Shown here: one piece after another, positions 24,556-35,183 of the stretch
How positions within the stretch are numbered: the stretch's first letter is position 1
Layout: each line of letters begins with the position of its first letter
Assembly: GCA_014529385.2 (NCBI GenBank)
Contig: CM043942.1
Location: 57,787,340 to 57,847,339, forward strand
Length of the DNA stretch: 60,000 bases
Source: Adiantum capillus-veneris
Lineage: Eukaryota; Streptophyta; Polypodiopsida; Polypodiales; Pteridaceae
Direction of reading: 5' to 3'
Made by a program: the position numbers and the translations under genes
Notes under the pieces: model-generated
What the model was told of the DNA's origin: nothing
The model's input: the letters and a program-made list of their open reading frames with translations, nothing else
Database searches by the model: none

Positions 24556-24593
24556 AGAAGTAGCTAAACAGCCATTTCGGGGACGACATGAGC

Positions 24594-25113
24594 AAGGAGG
24601 GGGGAGTGTTAGAATCTAGACACACCCTACGGAAAATGACAGCTCGGCAGATTATCATTTTTTTGTAATTATTCATTTATTGAGAAAAGTCGACATTTCA
24701 TTTTGTAAATATTGGGGCTTACAGAAGTTTCGAGATTGTATCCCAGATTTGACATTTAGATTGAGTAGATGGCTGATTTGGAACTTTAGGGTTTGAGAAT
24801 TGTAAGGTATTTATACCACTTTTTGACCTTAATGAAAGACCTTTGTCATTTAAAATTTTTTTTGAAGTCTGTGAGTGAGCGTACTATGTACGAGAGAGAG
24901 TGTGAACTTCATCTTGACGCTACGTGTGCACCGGTGGTTGGAATCGAGTGCGGAGAAGTGCAGCGTGTTGCCCTCGAGAAGAGCTACGGGTTGCAATACC
25001 TACATTGCACGCGTACGGTCCGGTTTTGTGAGCTCCATCTACGAGCTTCATCTGGTGATTCGGTGAGCATACATTGTCCAATTTTGCATTGCATCATATC
25101 CACACATTCACAT
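24594..25113 (+). mobile_element. Polypurine tract and LTR start (family F)
   Basis: AAGGAGGGGGGAG at 24594-24606 runs directly into TGTTAGAATCTAGACAC at 24607, a textbook junction for plant copia-type elements. A TATA-like TATTTATACC lies near 24810. The right end cannot be fixed: CACATTCACA near 25113 is one option. Confidence 0.5.
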
Positions 25114-26278
25114 TGAGTAGAGCTACACATTAGGCACTTTCGATTTCGGAAACGAAGACCTGCAAATTTTGGCCAGACATCATACGTGATTTTGCACCGG
25201 GTGTTTTGGGTTGGGGTTTTGGTTCATAGACCTTAGGGAGAGCAACCTGTTGGTGTTAGTAGGGTCTCGTTCAAGTTCTATGGTGTTTCGAGATTGTTTG
25301 ATAGGTGTTCGGTTCTAGAAGGCTGTGACTTAGATATTGGGTAGAGACCTCTGTAGGAATTAGTTAGGAGTCGGTCGAGTGTAGGTTGACACCCCATGCT
25401 TGCTTCCACGCACCTGCGGGTCGAGCTTCGTCCTTAGCTGACAAATCTTGTTAGGTGAGTTCTCGCTGTGCTGACGTCTGTCGCGCGTATCCGTCCCAAC
25501 AGTCATATATGAATGTTCTCTTTTCTTAGAATGACATGCATAACCGTGTTCTTTAATAGTCACATGTGTTATCTAGATTGACCACCCATCCATTCTAGGT
25601 CAGGTGATGGTTGTATGTTGTTACATGTGCATATCTATACATACATTATCCACTTGTCCAATCCATGCTCATTTTTCCTATATTTCTATTTTTTGTTCCC
25701 AAGAAAAGCATGCTTGTATGTTCTTTCATATTCATGTGTATTGTGTATCTTAGCCATCTCTCCATTCCACGCTATAGCTTATGGTGGGATATACTTTATT
25801 TGTTATGCATATGTGCACTTGAGATTGACCACCTGTCCATTCTAAGTTAGGTGATGGTCATATGTGAATGCGCTCTTTTCTAGGAAATACATGCATAACC
25901 ATGTTCTTTAAGAGTTACATGTGTTGTCTAGATTGACCACTTGTCCATTCTAGATCGAGTGATGGTCGTATGTTGTTACATGTACATATCTACACATAGA
26001 TTGACCACCCATCCAATCCACACTCATTTTGTCTATATTTTCTATCTTTCTTTCCCAAGAAAAGCATGCTTGTATGTTCTTTCATATTCATGTGTATTGT
26101 GTATCTTAGCCAAAAACTAACCTAGAATGGACAAGTGTCCAATCTAGATTTCAACCATACAAGGCTTCAACTATTAAAAAATGTACAACTTATCATTATC
26201 TTCTTTATTGGATGCATGTGTAATCTATATTAGTAATCTATTTATTCTAGGCTAGATTAAATACAAATATGTTCTTTC

Positions 26279-27061
26279 TTGGTTATGTGTGCCATTATAA
26301 TAGCAACTATCCAGTCTTGGCTAATTTTCCATGTTTTCAATGCACACTCAAAACCAAAAAGTATTTCTTTAATGGGATGGAAATCTTCTTCAAGCCATGA
26401 GGACTCATCTAGTGGTACTTCTAAGGGACCTTCAAAAGAAGATTATTCATCCTTTAGTCAGATGCCACTTATGCTCAAGAAAGAAAGAAGAGTCCTTATC
26501 TTGGACATTGAAATGCAACATGGCGATGCCATACCATCATGGACTGGCCACATGCGCCTCATAAAAGAAGACGAATTTGTTTTTGCTATACGCCCTGATG
26601 TAGATGTCTTTTTAGACTTTTGATTTTACTACTTTGAGGTTTGTTGTTACAACCTTAAAAAAGCTCAACATATGATTCAAACATGTTTTCCTAAACATCA
26701 TAGTCAATTTATGATGCTCTTGAGTAACAAGAATTACCAAAGTCCAAATATTATGTTGGGGTATAAAAGAGTGTACCACAAGAATTTGTGATTGGTATGG
26801 GATATGTTTCATGATTTACATGTAGGGAATACTTTGATTTTTGATGACAGCCCATATAGAGTTATGTGGAATATGCAAGGCACATACCTTATCTTTCCAA
26901 AAATGTGGAGACAGTCACCGCTAGAACTTCAAAGCTTCTTGGAGACAACCATGATACCTTGGTTTCTAGGGTGGTTACATGCTCCATAACGAAGGGATTA
27001 TACACACAACACAGTTGTCAATATGTTTGAAGATCCTGAGACAAACTATGTCACAAATGTG
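26279..27061 (+). pseudogene. Intronless FCP1/NLI-type (HAD) phosphatase pseudogene
   Basis: One continuous frame from 26279 to about 27061 is interrupted only by stops: TGA at 26621-26623 and at 26789-26791 and TAA near 26988. It reads like the FCP1 homology domain. RRVLILDIEMQ is at the place of the DxDx(T/V) nucleophile motif, with the second Asp replaced by Glu. IRPDVDVFLDF then FYYFEV corresponds to the RPGVDxFLxFCFxxFEV block. LIFDDSPYRVMWN corresponds to the DDSPxK-like metal-binding block. FFPK-like LIFPKMW and a C-terminal tail follow. The family dephosphorylates proteins such as RNA polymerase II tails. Lack of introns suggests a processed or transposon-captured copy. Confidence 0.65.
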
Positions 27062-29211
27062 TAGTTATCAAGAAGGAAAAGTTTGGATTAATTCATCAAA
27101 CTTTGTGGATTGAAAGGAGACTTGTAATTATTTTTTTGGCTATTGCAAGCCATTGTACAATATTTTGATAATCAATTTAGTTGTCATTTTTAAATTTTTT
27201 TGTTGAATGAAGTTCTATGTAGAGTGCATCCTATTTTAAGGCCCTGGGGACTCAAAGATTTAACAAACTATTTTTTTTTAGAAAAGTTATATTCTTACTA
27301 TAGCATGTTTTAAAGTTCTTTATATAATAGTAACATCGTATCTCAAAAGTATGATATAATGAAGGACATCCTTCTCAAATGAAGTGTTGTTTCTTAAGTA
27401 AGTTTATCACATGGTTAAGAACCATCTCTAAAGTAAGATTTGTTGAGCGCAATGTTTGGAAAATGTCTAATATGGTAATAATCCTAAATTATTTTAGAAT
27501 ATTTTTACTAATAATAACAAGAAAAGTATTTGAGATGACTAGCTCATGTGTACTCTAGATTGTTAGCTATGCCTTTAGCACTATAAAAGAATTAAAATGT
27601 ATAATGATTTGTTTAGTTTATCATTTAGTTGTTATGAGAAATAAAAATATTATGGATGTGAAAAGGGCATGGCATTTGATGGGATTAACATATCCAAGTG
27701 TAATGGTTTCAAGAGAATTAGTTTTAAGCCAAGCTATGTCTAGAATGGCCAAGTAGTGGATCTACTTCACATTCCATTGAAAGACTTGATTACTAACATG
27801 TGTGTGGATTGTCACAATCAATTTAAGCATGTACATATGGTATACTTAGTTTGTCCAAGTGATGGATCTTTATCGCCTTCAATTTTTTTATCTTAATGTA
27901 GTATCATAGCAAAGTGGTAAGTCTACATCCCTCTTTACCCAAAACAAAAAAATGTAACTTTTGGTTGGCTAAAATATACATGCCTATTACATCAAATATT
28001 TAGAATCAATTTTAGAATGGACATCTAAAGGATATATCATGTCAAATTGATGCATCCTAATTGGTTTGTACCAAAAATTAATGTTAGATTTTTTCTTTAA
28101 CACTAGTCCTGTAAAAAATTAGCCACTTTTGTGGCTTTTAGAGACTTTTGTAAAATATTTTCCAACACTATGTTAGTTATCTACATAGAAAATGGTTTCA
28201 AGGAATTATGACCAATACTCAATCTGAGTTGATAAAATATAGTACAAAGCTAAATGAAGGTCTAAAGGTGACTTTTCATTGCCATTCTCTACAACGTTTT
28301 TATGCGGATAGATAATTTTTTAATATTTTCTTTTGAAAGTAAATCAAATCATTACTAAGCAGGTCCAAACTTCTTTGAAAAACCCCTCAATAGGTATGTG
28401 ATAGATGTACCAAGCTTTTTTAACCCACATAGAAAGACTGTCGACATTTTTAACTTCTTGAAGTTAAGGAGTAAAGTCCAGTTTTACATAAAATTTGCTA
28501 ATTTTAGAAAAGTAATTTTTTTTGTGGAGATTTTCATGTAAATTGTGTATTTAGAAACTTTTTCTCATATCTTGAATTGATAATTAAGAAGTTCCATGAA
28601 ATTTTGATGTCATATACAAAAGTTATGTTTCAATTTCTAAAATCCTGATGGGAGCCATTTTTTATGGCTTTAGCTAGTTTTGTGGCTCATTACAAGTCTA
28701 ATTTTAATGCCATAACTTTCTTGAACGAGTTTAGAATGACAAATAAATGTGTATATGTATGACACATTTTATAATATTAAGTTTAGAATGACTGAATGAT
28801 GGACCTCGTAGCGTGTCAAGCTAAGTTTTGAATGGCTAGGTGGTGTGTTCACTTATCATTCCATTAAAAAACATGGTTTTTAAGTGGCTACAAGTGGCTA
28901 TAATATCTATTGTTATCATACTAAATCTAAAAGAATGTATTTAAGTTAAACATGTATTGTTCTATAATGGTGATCCTCTAATAGTATAAATATTTGTTTA
29001 CCAAGAATGGCCAAATGGCCAGTCTAGAGTGTACTTTTGATTGAACAAGAACATATGTACATGTGGTGATACATTAAAAACTAGGGCACAGAAAGAACAT
29101 ACTAGCATGCTTTTTTTAGTGAAGAGAGTTAGACAAACTAACAAAAACTAACCTAGAATGGACATGTGGTCAATCTAGAGAGCGTGTATGCATAATAATC
29201 ACCATATTAGC

Positions 29212-29329
29212 ATCACTTGAGCAAGAATGGATAGGTGGCCAATCTAGATAGCACATGTAACAATAAAAGAACACAAATTAAGATATGTGCACTTTAGATT
29301 GGCCACCTCTCCATCCTAGCTCAAGTGAT
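29212..29329. repeat. Inverted repeat with about 37-bp arms
   Basis: The left arm starts ATCACTTGAGCAAGAATGG (29212-29249) and the right arm ends TAGCTCAAGTGAT (29293-29329). They are reverse complements apart from a few mismatches, with a spacer of about 43 bp. A transcript could form a long hairpin. Confidence 0.8.
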
Positions 29330-31080
29330 GGTCATATGTGAATGTGTTCTTTTCTAAGAAATACATGCACAACCATGTTCTTTAATAGGTACATGTGTTG
29401 TCTAGATTGACCACATATCCATTCTACGTCAAGTGATGGTTGTATGTTGCTACATGTGTATATCTACACATAGATTAACCACATGTTCAATCCAACTTCA
29501 TTTTTTATCTTTAAGTCACATGTGTTGTCTAGATTGACCACTTGTCCGTTCTAGGTCAAATGATGGTCATATGTTGTTGTATGTGCATACCTCCGCATAG
29601 ATTGACCACCTGTCCAATCTAGAATCATTTTTTCTATATCTTCTATCTTTCTTTCCCAAGATAAGCATGCTTGTATGTTATTTCATACACATGGGTATGT
29701 TCTTACATAGGTATATTTTCACCTAGATTGACCACTTGTCCAATCCAGACTCATTTTTTCTATTTTTTCTATCTATATTTTCCTAGAGAAGTGTGCTTGT
29801 ATATTCTTTCATATTAATGTGTATTGAATATCTTATTCATCTGTCCATTCCCTAGTAGGTTATGGTGGGATGTACTTTTTAATGCATATGTGCACTTTAG
29901 ATTGTCCACCTATCCATTCTAGGTCAAGTGATGGTCATATGTGAATGTGCTCTTTTCTAGGAAAGACATGCATAACTATGTTCATTAGTAGGCACATGTG
30001 TTGTTTAAATTGACCACCTATCCCTTCTAGGTCAAGTGATGGTTGTATGTTGTTACACGTGTATATCTACACATAGATTTACCACATGATCAATCCAAGT
30101 TTATTTTTTCTATATTTCTATCTTTCTTTCCCAAAAAAGGAATGCTTGTATGTTCTTTCATAATCACGTGTTTTGTGTATCTTAGTCATTTTTTCCTTCG
30201 AGGCTAGGTTGTGGTGGGATGTACTTTGCAATGTATATGTGCTATTCAAATTGGCCACCTGCCTATTCTAGGTCTGGTGATGGTCATATGTAAATATGCT
30301 CTTTTCTAATAATGAAATGCATAAACATGTTCTTTAATAGTCACATGCATTATCTAGATTGACCACCTGTCCATTTTAGATCAAATGATGGTCATCTGTT
30401 GTTACATGTGTATATCTACACATAGATTGATCACATGTCCAATCGGGGTTCATTTTTTCTACACTAGCTATCTCTCCTTCCCAAGAAAAGCAGGCGTGTA
30501 TGTTTTTTCATATTCATGTGTATTGTGTATCTTAGCCACATGTCCATTCTAGGTCAGGTGATGGTCCTACGTGAATGTGATCTTTTCTAAGAATGACATG
30601 CATAACCATGTTTTTTAATAGTCACATGTGTTATCTAGGATTGACCACCCATCCATTCTAGGTTATCCATGCTATAGCTTATGGTGTGATGTACTTTGTT
30701 ATGCATGTGTGCACTTGAGATTGACCACCTGTCCATTCCAGGTAAGGTGATGGTCATATGTGAATGCACTCTTTTCTAGGAAAGACATGCATAACCATGT
30801 TCTTTAAGAGTCACATGTGTTGTCTAGATTGACCACCTATCCATCTAGGTCAAGTGATGGTCGTATGTTTTTACATGTACATATATACACATAGATTGAC
30901 CACCCATCCAATCCACGCTCAATTTTTCTATATTTTCTATCTTTCATTCCCAAGAAAAGCATGCGTGTATGTTATATCATATTCATGTTTAATGTGTATT
31001 TTAGCCAAAAAACTAACCTAGAATGGACAGGTGGCCAATCTAGATAGCACATGTAACAATAAAAGAACACATATTAAGAG

Positions 31081-31328
31081 AAAAAAGTACATGTGCTTTA
31101 AAATGTGAACATCAAAAGACAGTCCAAGCAAGAAATCATAATATCCCTATTCTAGTATGGAAAACAAATGTCTTTCCTGAAAATGGCACATTGACATATG
31201 ACCATTTTCTAATCAAGATCCAAGTGAACCATGATGAATGAAGTGCAAAGGGACTCAAAGATTTGAATAAATAGCATTATGAGCTAAATAGCTTGTTTGA
31301 ACTAGAACTGTATTTTGCGAAGTCAATC
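31081..31328. other. Flank between repeat field and Tat-like element
   Basis: About 250 bp of AT-rich sequence without a recognisable motif. It ends in CTAG, the left copy of the target-site duplication. Confidence 0.4.
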
Positions 31329-31332
31329 CTAG

Positions 31333-33411
31333 TGAGGGCGAGCTTTTTGAAAACGGGCCTCTAAACCCAAACCAATGGGCCTACCCTCACAAAATGTTCG
31401 TAAAGAGGTACGCACACTACTTGGGGCACCACCTTCTTTTGGGAGTGGAGAATGAAACCAATCAAAATAACACTTGCACTCACCCACTCAAGCAACACAC
31501 TTTGAAAACCCCCTTACTCTATATACACTTTGGACACTTGAACACCATCAACGATTATGCAACCCAATGCCGTGCATCAAAATGAAATATGCAATATGTG
31601 GAATAGCATTCACCTTCTCCCCATAAGAATACCCATAATACATCCAAACTCTTCCTCTTTCAAGCACTCATCAAAAAAATCATGTGCACAATACTTGCCT
31701 CTCAAACACACAAGAGAATCACTTACATCAAACTAACACACTTTGCATAGAGAGTTCATCTCCATCTATGCAATGCCGTGAAACAAATAAAATCACTATG
31801 AGAGGTAGCCACATGTATATGTAATGAAGAAAAAGAGAGTTGGAGTGAGAAATTTCTTTAGACCAATTGAATAAGTGTGGAGAAACAAACCAATGGTAAA
31901 TTGATAATAGAACACTTACTTGATTTCTCGCACACCTTTTAAGGGGAGGACAGACGCTAGCTAAACATCACGAATTGCGACACTTGAAAGTTTTGAAGAT
32001 GATTTCATGATCATTAACATAACCATGAGAGAGATCATTATGTATTTACAAGTTATTGAGGTGCTACAAATGATTTATTGGGTTGATGGAGTAAGAGATG
32101 GTAGAATGGAAAGAGTGGAGAATAGAGTTGCACTTCCTCCAAAGAGGAGGGTTAGGAGGGAGGATGTGAAAGAGGGAGAGTTGGGGTTTTCTCTACTATT
32201 GATCAAGAAACAACATGAAGTTGAAAATATAGGTGTGTGTCCTTGAGTCTCTCCAAGGGGGGCTATTTATAGTTGTGTAGGAGTGGGATTATGCTACACT
32301 TAATTAGAGTAAGTGATTAGACCTAATTAAGTGTCCTTTGACCACTCATTGAATTTTGGACATAAAAGGGACTATTTATTCACCAAAAATATCATTCTAG
32401 ACCGTGAAGGCTCCATAGGGGTGCATAATGTAGGTGGGCCCCACCATGAGGCCCTACGAGTGGCTCCTACGGGGTATCTCAACTTGTCTGTCTTGGCATT
32501 TAGAAAGCATCTTTAGGTTGGTCCCATCACATGCAAGTGACCTTGAACACTCATTGGTCTTCTAGAAGATGAGTAGGGGAAAAATAAGATGTCACCCTCT
32601 TGATTTACTTGATTTACAGTTCTCTTTTGCTACGAATCTGACAGATTTACACTATTTTGACCATAACTTTTTACCTGTAGCTCGGAATGACATGCTTCAA
32701 AAGGCAAAATTGACCTTCTCAACATGTTTGATATGAATTTGGACTATTCTTCACGCCCATGCACCAAGGAATTCGGTTTGGAAGGTCCACACTAGGTTAG
32801 GGAACCTTTTGCTTCCAAGTCTTCTTGTATGGGCCCACCCTTTGCTTGTATGCATCCAAGGGGAATCATGCTTTTTCAAAAGGCTATGATGCTTAAACAA
32901 ATAGAGGAGGGCCCAATATTATTTTCTTGTGAAAAGAATATACAATTGGAGTCTTTTTGAAAGGAGAGAATCTATATGTATATTCTTAAGAGATATTGGG
33001 CCACCTATGTAGAGGGCATAGAAGACTTGTAGAGAGGGACCATAATCTTTGGTAAAGACAAGTGGAGAGTTGATTTCCATGGGAATTTATCTATATGGGG
33101 TGGAAGATGGATATATTATTTTTCTACTACTAATTCACAAGAGGTAAGAAAGTATGGGGGTATATAGTTGGTTATTGTATGCTTATTCTATTTACAAAGC
33201 AAAAAAGAAAAGGGTGGTAATATAAATATATGACTAAGGTGACATTTTTGGGAAGAGTATAATGTATGTGTCGCCACAAAGGTTAAACGAAGAGGGGGAA
33301 TTTACTCTAAATAACTTAATAGCGTAGAAAAATATATACACATATGAGGAAGAGGACGTTGAGTAGGCTGACAAATGTTGCAAAAAGATGGTTACCATTT
33401 TATGCCACTCA
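31333..33411 (-). repeat. Family T 3' LTR
   Basis: 2079 bp, TGAGGGCGAGC to GCCACTCA on the plus strand. It is a direct repeat of 39605-41545 with scattered differences. On the minus strand it starts TGAGTGGCATAAA directly after the polypurine tract. A TATA box (TATAAATA on the minus strand, 32271-32264) is intact. Confidence 0.9.
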
Positions 33412-33430
33412 TATTAGCCCTCCCCCAAGC
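33412..33430 (-). promoter_or_regulatory. Polypurine tract of family T
   Basis: On the minus strand CTTGGGGGAGGGCTAATA runs into the LTR start TGAGTGGC. This is the plus-strand primer site of the element. Confidence 0.75.
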
Positions 33431-33572
33431 CTAGAGATATTCATATCTTTAGGAGGACGGTGATGCTTCTTTTTCTTCTTTTTTTTTGTCATTTTTCCTT
33501 TTCCACTTTTTTTTTTTCAATAGGAGGAGTGTCATGCACTCTTTTACTCCATTATACCTGCTTTTCATTACC

Positions 33573-35165
33573 TCAATCCCATAAATCGGAGATGGGAGGG
33601 TTGCCTTGGGTATGCTCAGATTCCAAGGCTGGTTCTTCTTTGCACATCAAAGCTTTAAAAATAGGTGGAGCATTTGCCAAGCCGAAGAGAGCCATGTCAA
33701 TTTGGAGCTTAGACGATGTAGGCAAATGACTGCCTATCAACGGATCGATACGTTGAAAGTAGGGCTTTAATCTCCATCCATTGACTCTGGTATTGTGGAG
33801 TTTTCCTGATAAATCTGCTAATCTGTAACTACCATTCCCAAACTTTGTTTTTATCATGAAAGGTCCCTCCCATCTTTGCAGAAACTTTTTGTCAAGTCGA
33901 GTATCAAGTCGGTTATCATAGCGAAGAACCAACATACCTTTCTTCAATCCTTTCCCCTTGAGCTTCTTGTTGATTTTATCCCTTTGGCTTGTCGCTTTGG
34001 TGATGTAGTGATCAATGGACTCTTCTCTATCTAGCTCAAGTAGTTGGAGATCTAAGATCCTTTCATGTAGAACCTCTTTTGGTTTTTTTGCCACTCTTGC
34101 AAGAACGCGCAAGCTTGAGAGCTCTACCTCAATGGGGAGAACTGCTTCCTGTCCATAAACTAGATGAAAAGGGGTGAATTGGGTAGATACCTTGAAAGAT
34201 GTCCTATATGCCCAAAGAGCAGCCGTCAAATGGCGATCCCAATCATTAGGCCGGTCCACAACCTGTTTAGAAATGATCTTACATATCATTCCATTCACTT
34301 TTTCCACCAATCCATTGCATTGAGGATAGTAGGGTGTGGAATGCAGGTGTTTCACTTTTAACCTCCTGAAGAGATCATTCAGAAGGTCAGCCCTAAAACC
34401 CGGGCCTCGATTTGATAAGATTTCTAGGGGTGTTCCAAACCTACTACAAATATGATCAAAAATAAACTTTGATACCTCTTCAGCTATGATTTGGGTTGTG
34501 CTTGTTGCTTTCGCCCATCGTGTCATGTAGTCAACACCCATGATGATGAAAACCTTCCCTGTAGAAGTACGAGGTAGGGGACCTATTGCATCCACACCCC
34601 ACTTTTCAAAAGGGCCATAAGATATTATTGGGACTCGAGGCTCATAAGTTAGTCGTCTATCCCCACCAATTTGGCATGGCTTACATGCCTTACACCAATA
34701 TTGGACATCACGATGTAAGCTCGGCCAAATAAACCCTGCTTGTAAAATCTTCCTACTTGTAATATCTTGAGAAAAGTGACCATCACAGACATCATCATGA
34801 CATGAAAGAAGAATTTTCTCTATCTCTTGCACACCTGGTACTCTCCTCAAGAACAAATCTTTCCCTTTGTGATATAAATCATCCCTGATCAACTGGTAAG
34901 GTGTGGCCTTCTTAACTAGTCTATGTCTTTGCACCTTGTCTAAGTGTTTGGGACACTCACCTCCTTGTAGAAAGAAGATAATGTCTTTTAGCTCCTCTTG
35001 ACCTTGATATTTGGGTTCATATAGTTTCACACCTCCTACCGCCATTTGAAGCTTTTCATTTGCGAGTAAGTCTGCTTCCTTGTTATGAGTTCTCACAATG
35101 TGTTGTACCTGTGTTGCTTTAAAACCATTCATCAAATCTCTTACACTACTAAGCCAATCAAACAA
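33573..35165 (-). CDS. pol: Integrase and end of second RNase H, family T pol (3' part)
   Basis: 530 residues in the same frame as the preceding pol segment, separated only by a TGA (35184-35186) and six codons. Residues 1-40 finish the archaeal-type RNase H; HNKEADLLAN carries its last catalytic Asp (D32). A zinc domain follows (H123/H130 and the Cys cluster 158-164), then the integrase core: GVDAIGP (D192), SNRG at 251-254 where the usual SDRG would supply the second catalytic Asp (Asn here), and PQCNGLVEKVN (E288). The C-terminal domain includes LQRWEGPFMI and GSYRLADLSG. Integrase joins element DNA to the chromosome; the Asp-to-Asn change predicts loss of activity. Confidence 0.9.
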   Translation of the reverse strand: MFDWLSSVRDLMNGFKATQVQHIVRTHNKEADLLANEKLQMAVGGVKLYEPKYQGQEELKDIIFFLQGGECPKHLDKVQRHRLVKKATPYQLIRDDLYHKGKDLFLRRVPGVQEIEKILLSCHDDVCDGHFSQDITSRKILQAGFIWPSLHRDVQYWCKACKPCQIGGDRRLTYEPRVPIISYGPFEKWGVDAIGPLPRTSTGKVFIIMGVDYMTRWAKATSTTQIIAEEVSKFIFDHICSRFGTPLEILSNRGPGFRADLLNDLFRRLKVKHLHSTPYYPQCNGLVEKVNGMICKIISKQVVDRPNDWDRHLTAALWAYRTSFKVSTQFTPFHLVYGQEAVLPIEVELSSLRVLARVAKKPKEVLHERILDLQLLELDREESIDHYITKATSQRDKINKKLKGKGLKKGMLVLRYDNRLDTRLDKKFLQRWEGPFMIKTKFGNGSYRLADLSGKLHNTRVNGWRLKPYFQRIDPLIGSHLPTSSKLQIDMALFGLANAPPIFKALMCKEEPALESEHTQGNPPISDLWD

Positions 35166-35183
35166 TGTACGATTCTTGCACCT

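Larger units (their letters stand above)
25490..31080. repeat. Irregular repeat field of GATTGACCACCTGTCC-type units in both orientations
   Basis: At least 15 variants of CTAGATTGACCACCTGTCC plus TTCTAGGTCAAGTGATGG occur, mostly at 25560-26010 and 29295-30910. They alternate with TATGTGAATG..CTCTTTTCTAGGAAA, ACATGCATAACCATGTTC and CCCAAGAAAAGCATGCTTGTATG. Reverse-complement versions (ACCTAGAATGGACAGGTGG) sit at about 26118, 29152, 29226 and 31016. Spacing between equivalent words varies from about 190 to 600 bp, so this is a scrambled array. The middle (26180-29080) is more decayed and holds a phosphatase pseudogene. Confidence 0.75.

Noticed and set aside
25490-31080. CRISPR-like array
   Set aside because: Repeats vary in spacing and orientation, and the sequence context is plant retroelements; nothing supports a prokaryotic array.
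32007-32516. Open frames in the family T LTR, repeated at 40145-40654
   Set aside because: Present in both LTRs on the strand opposite to the element; no domain, no reason to call a gene.
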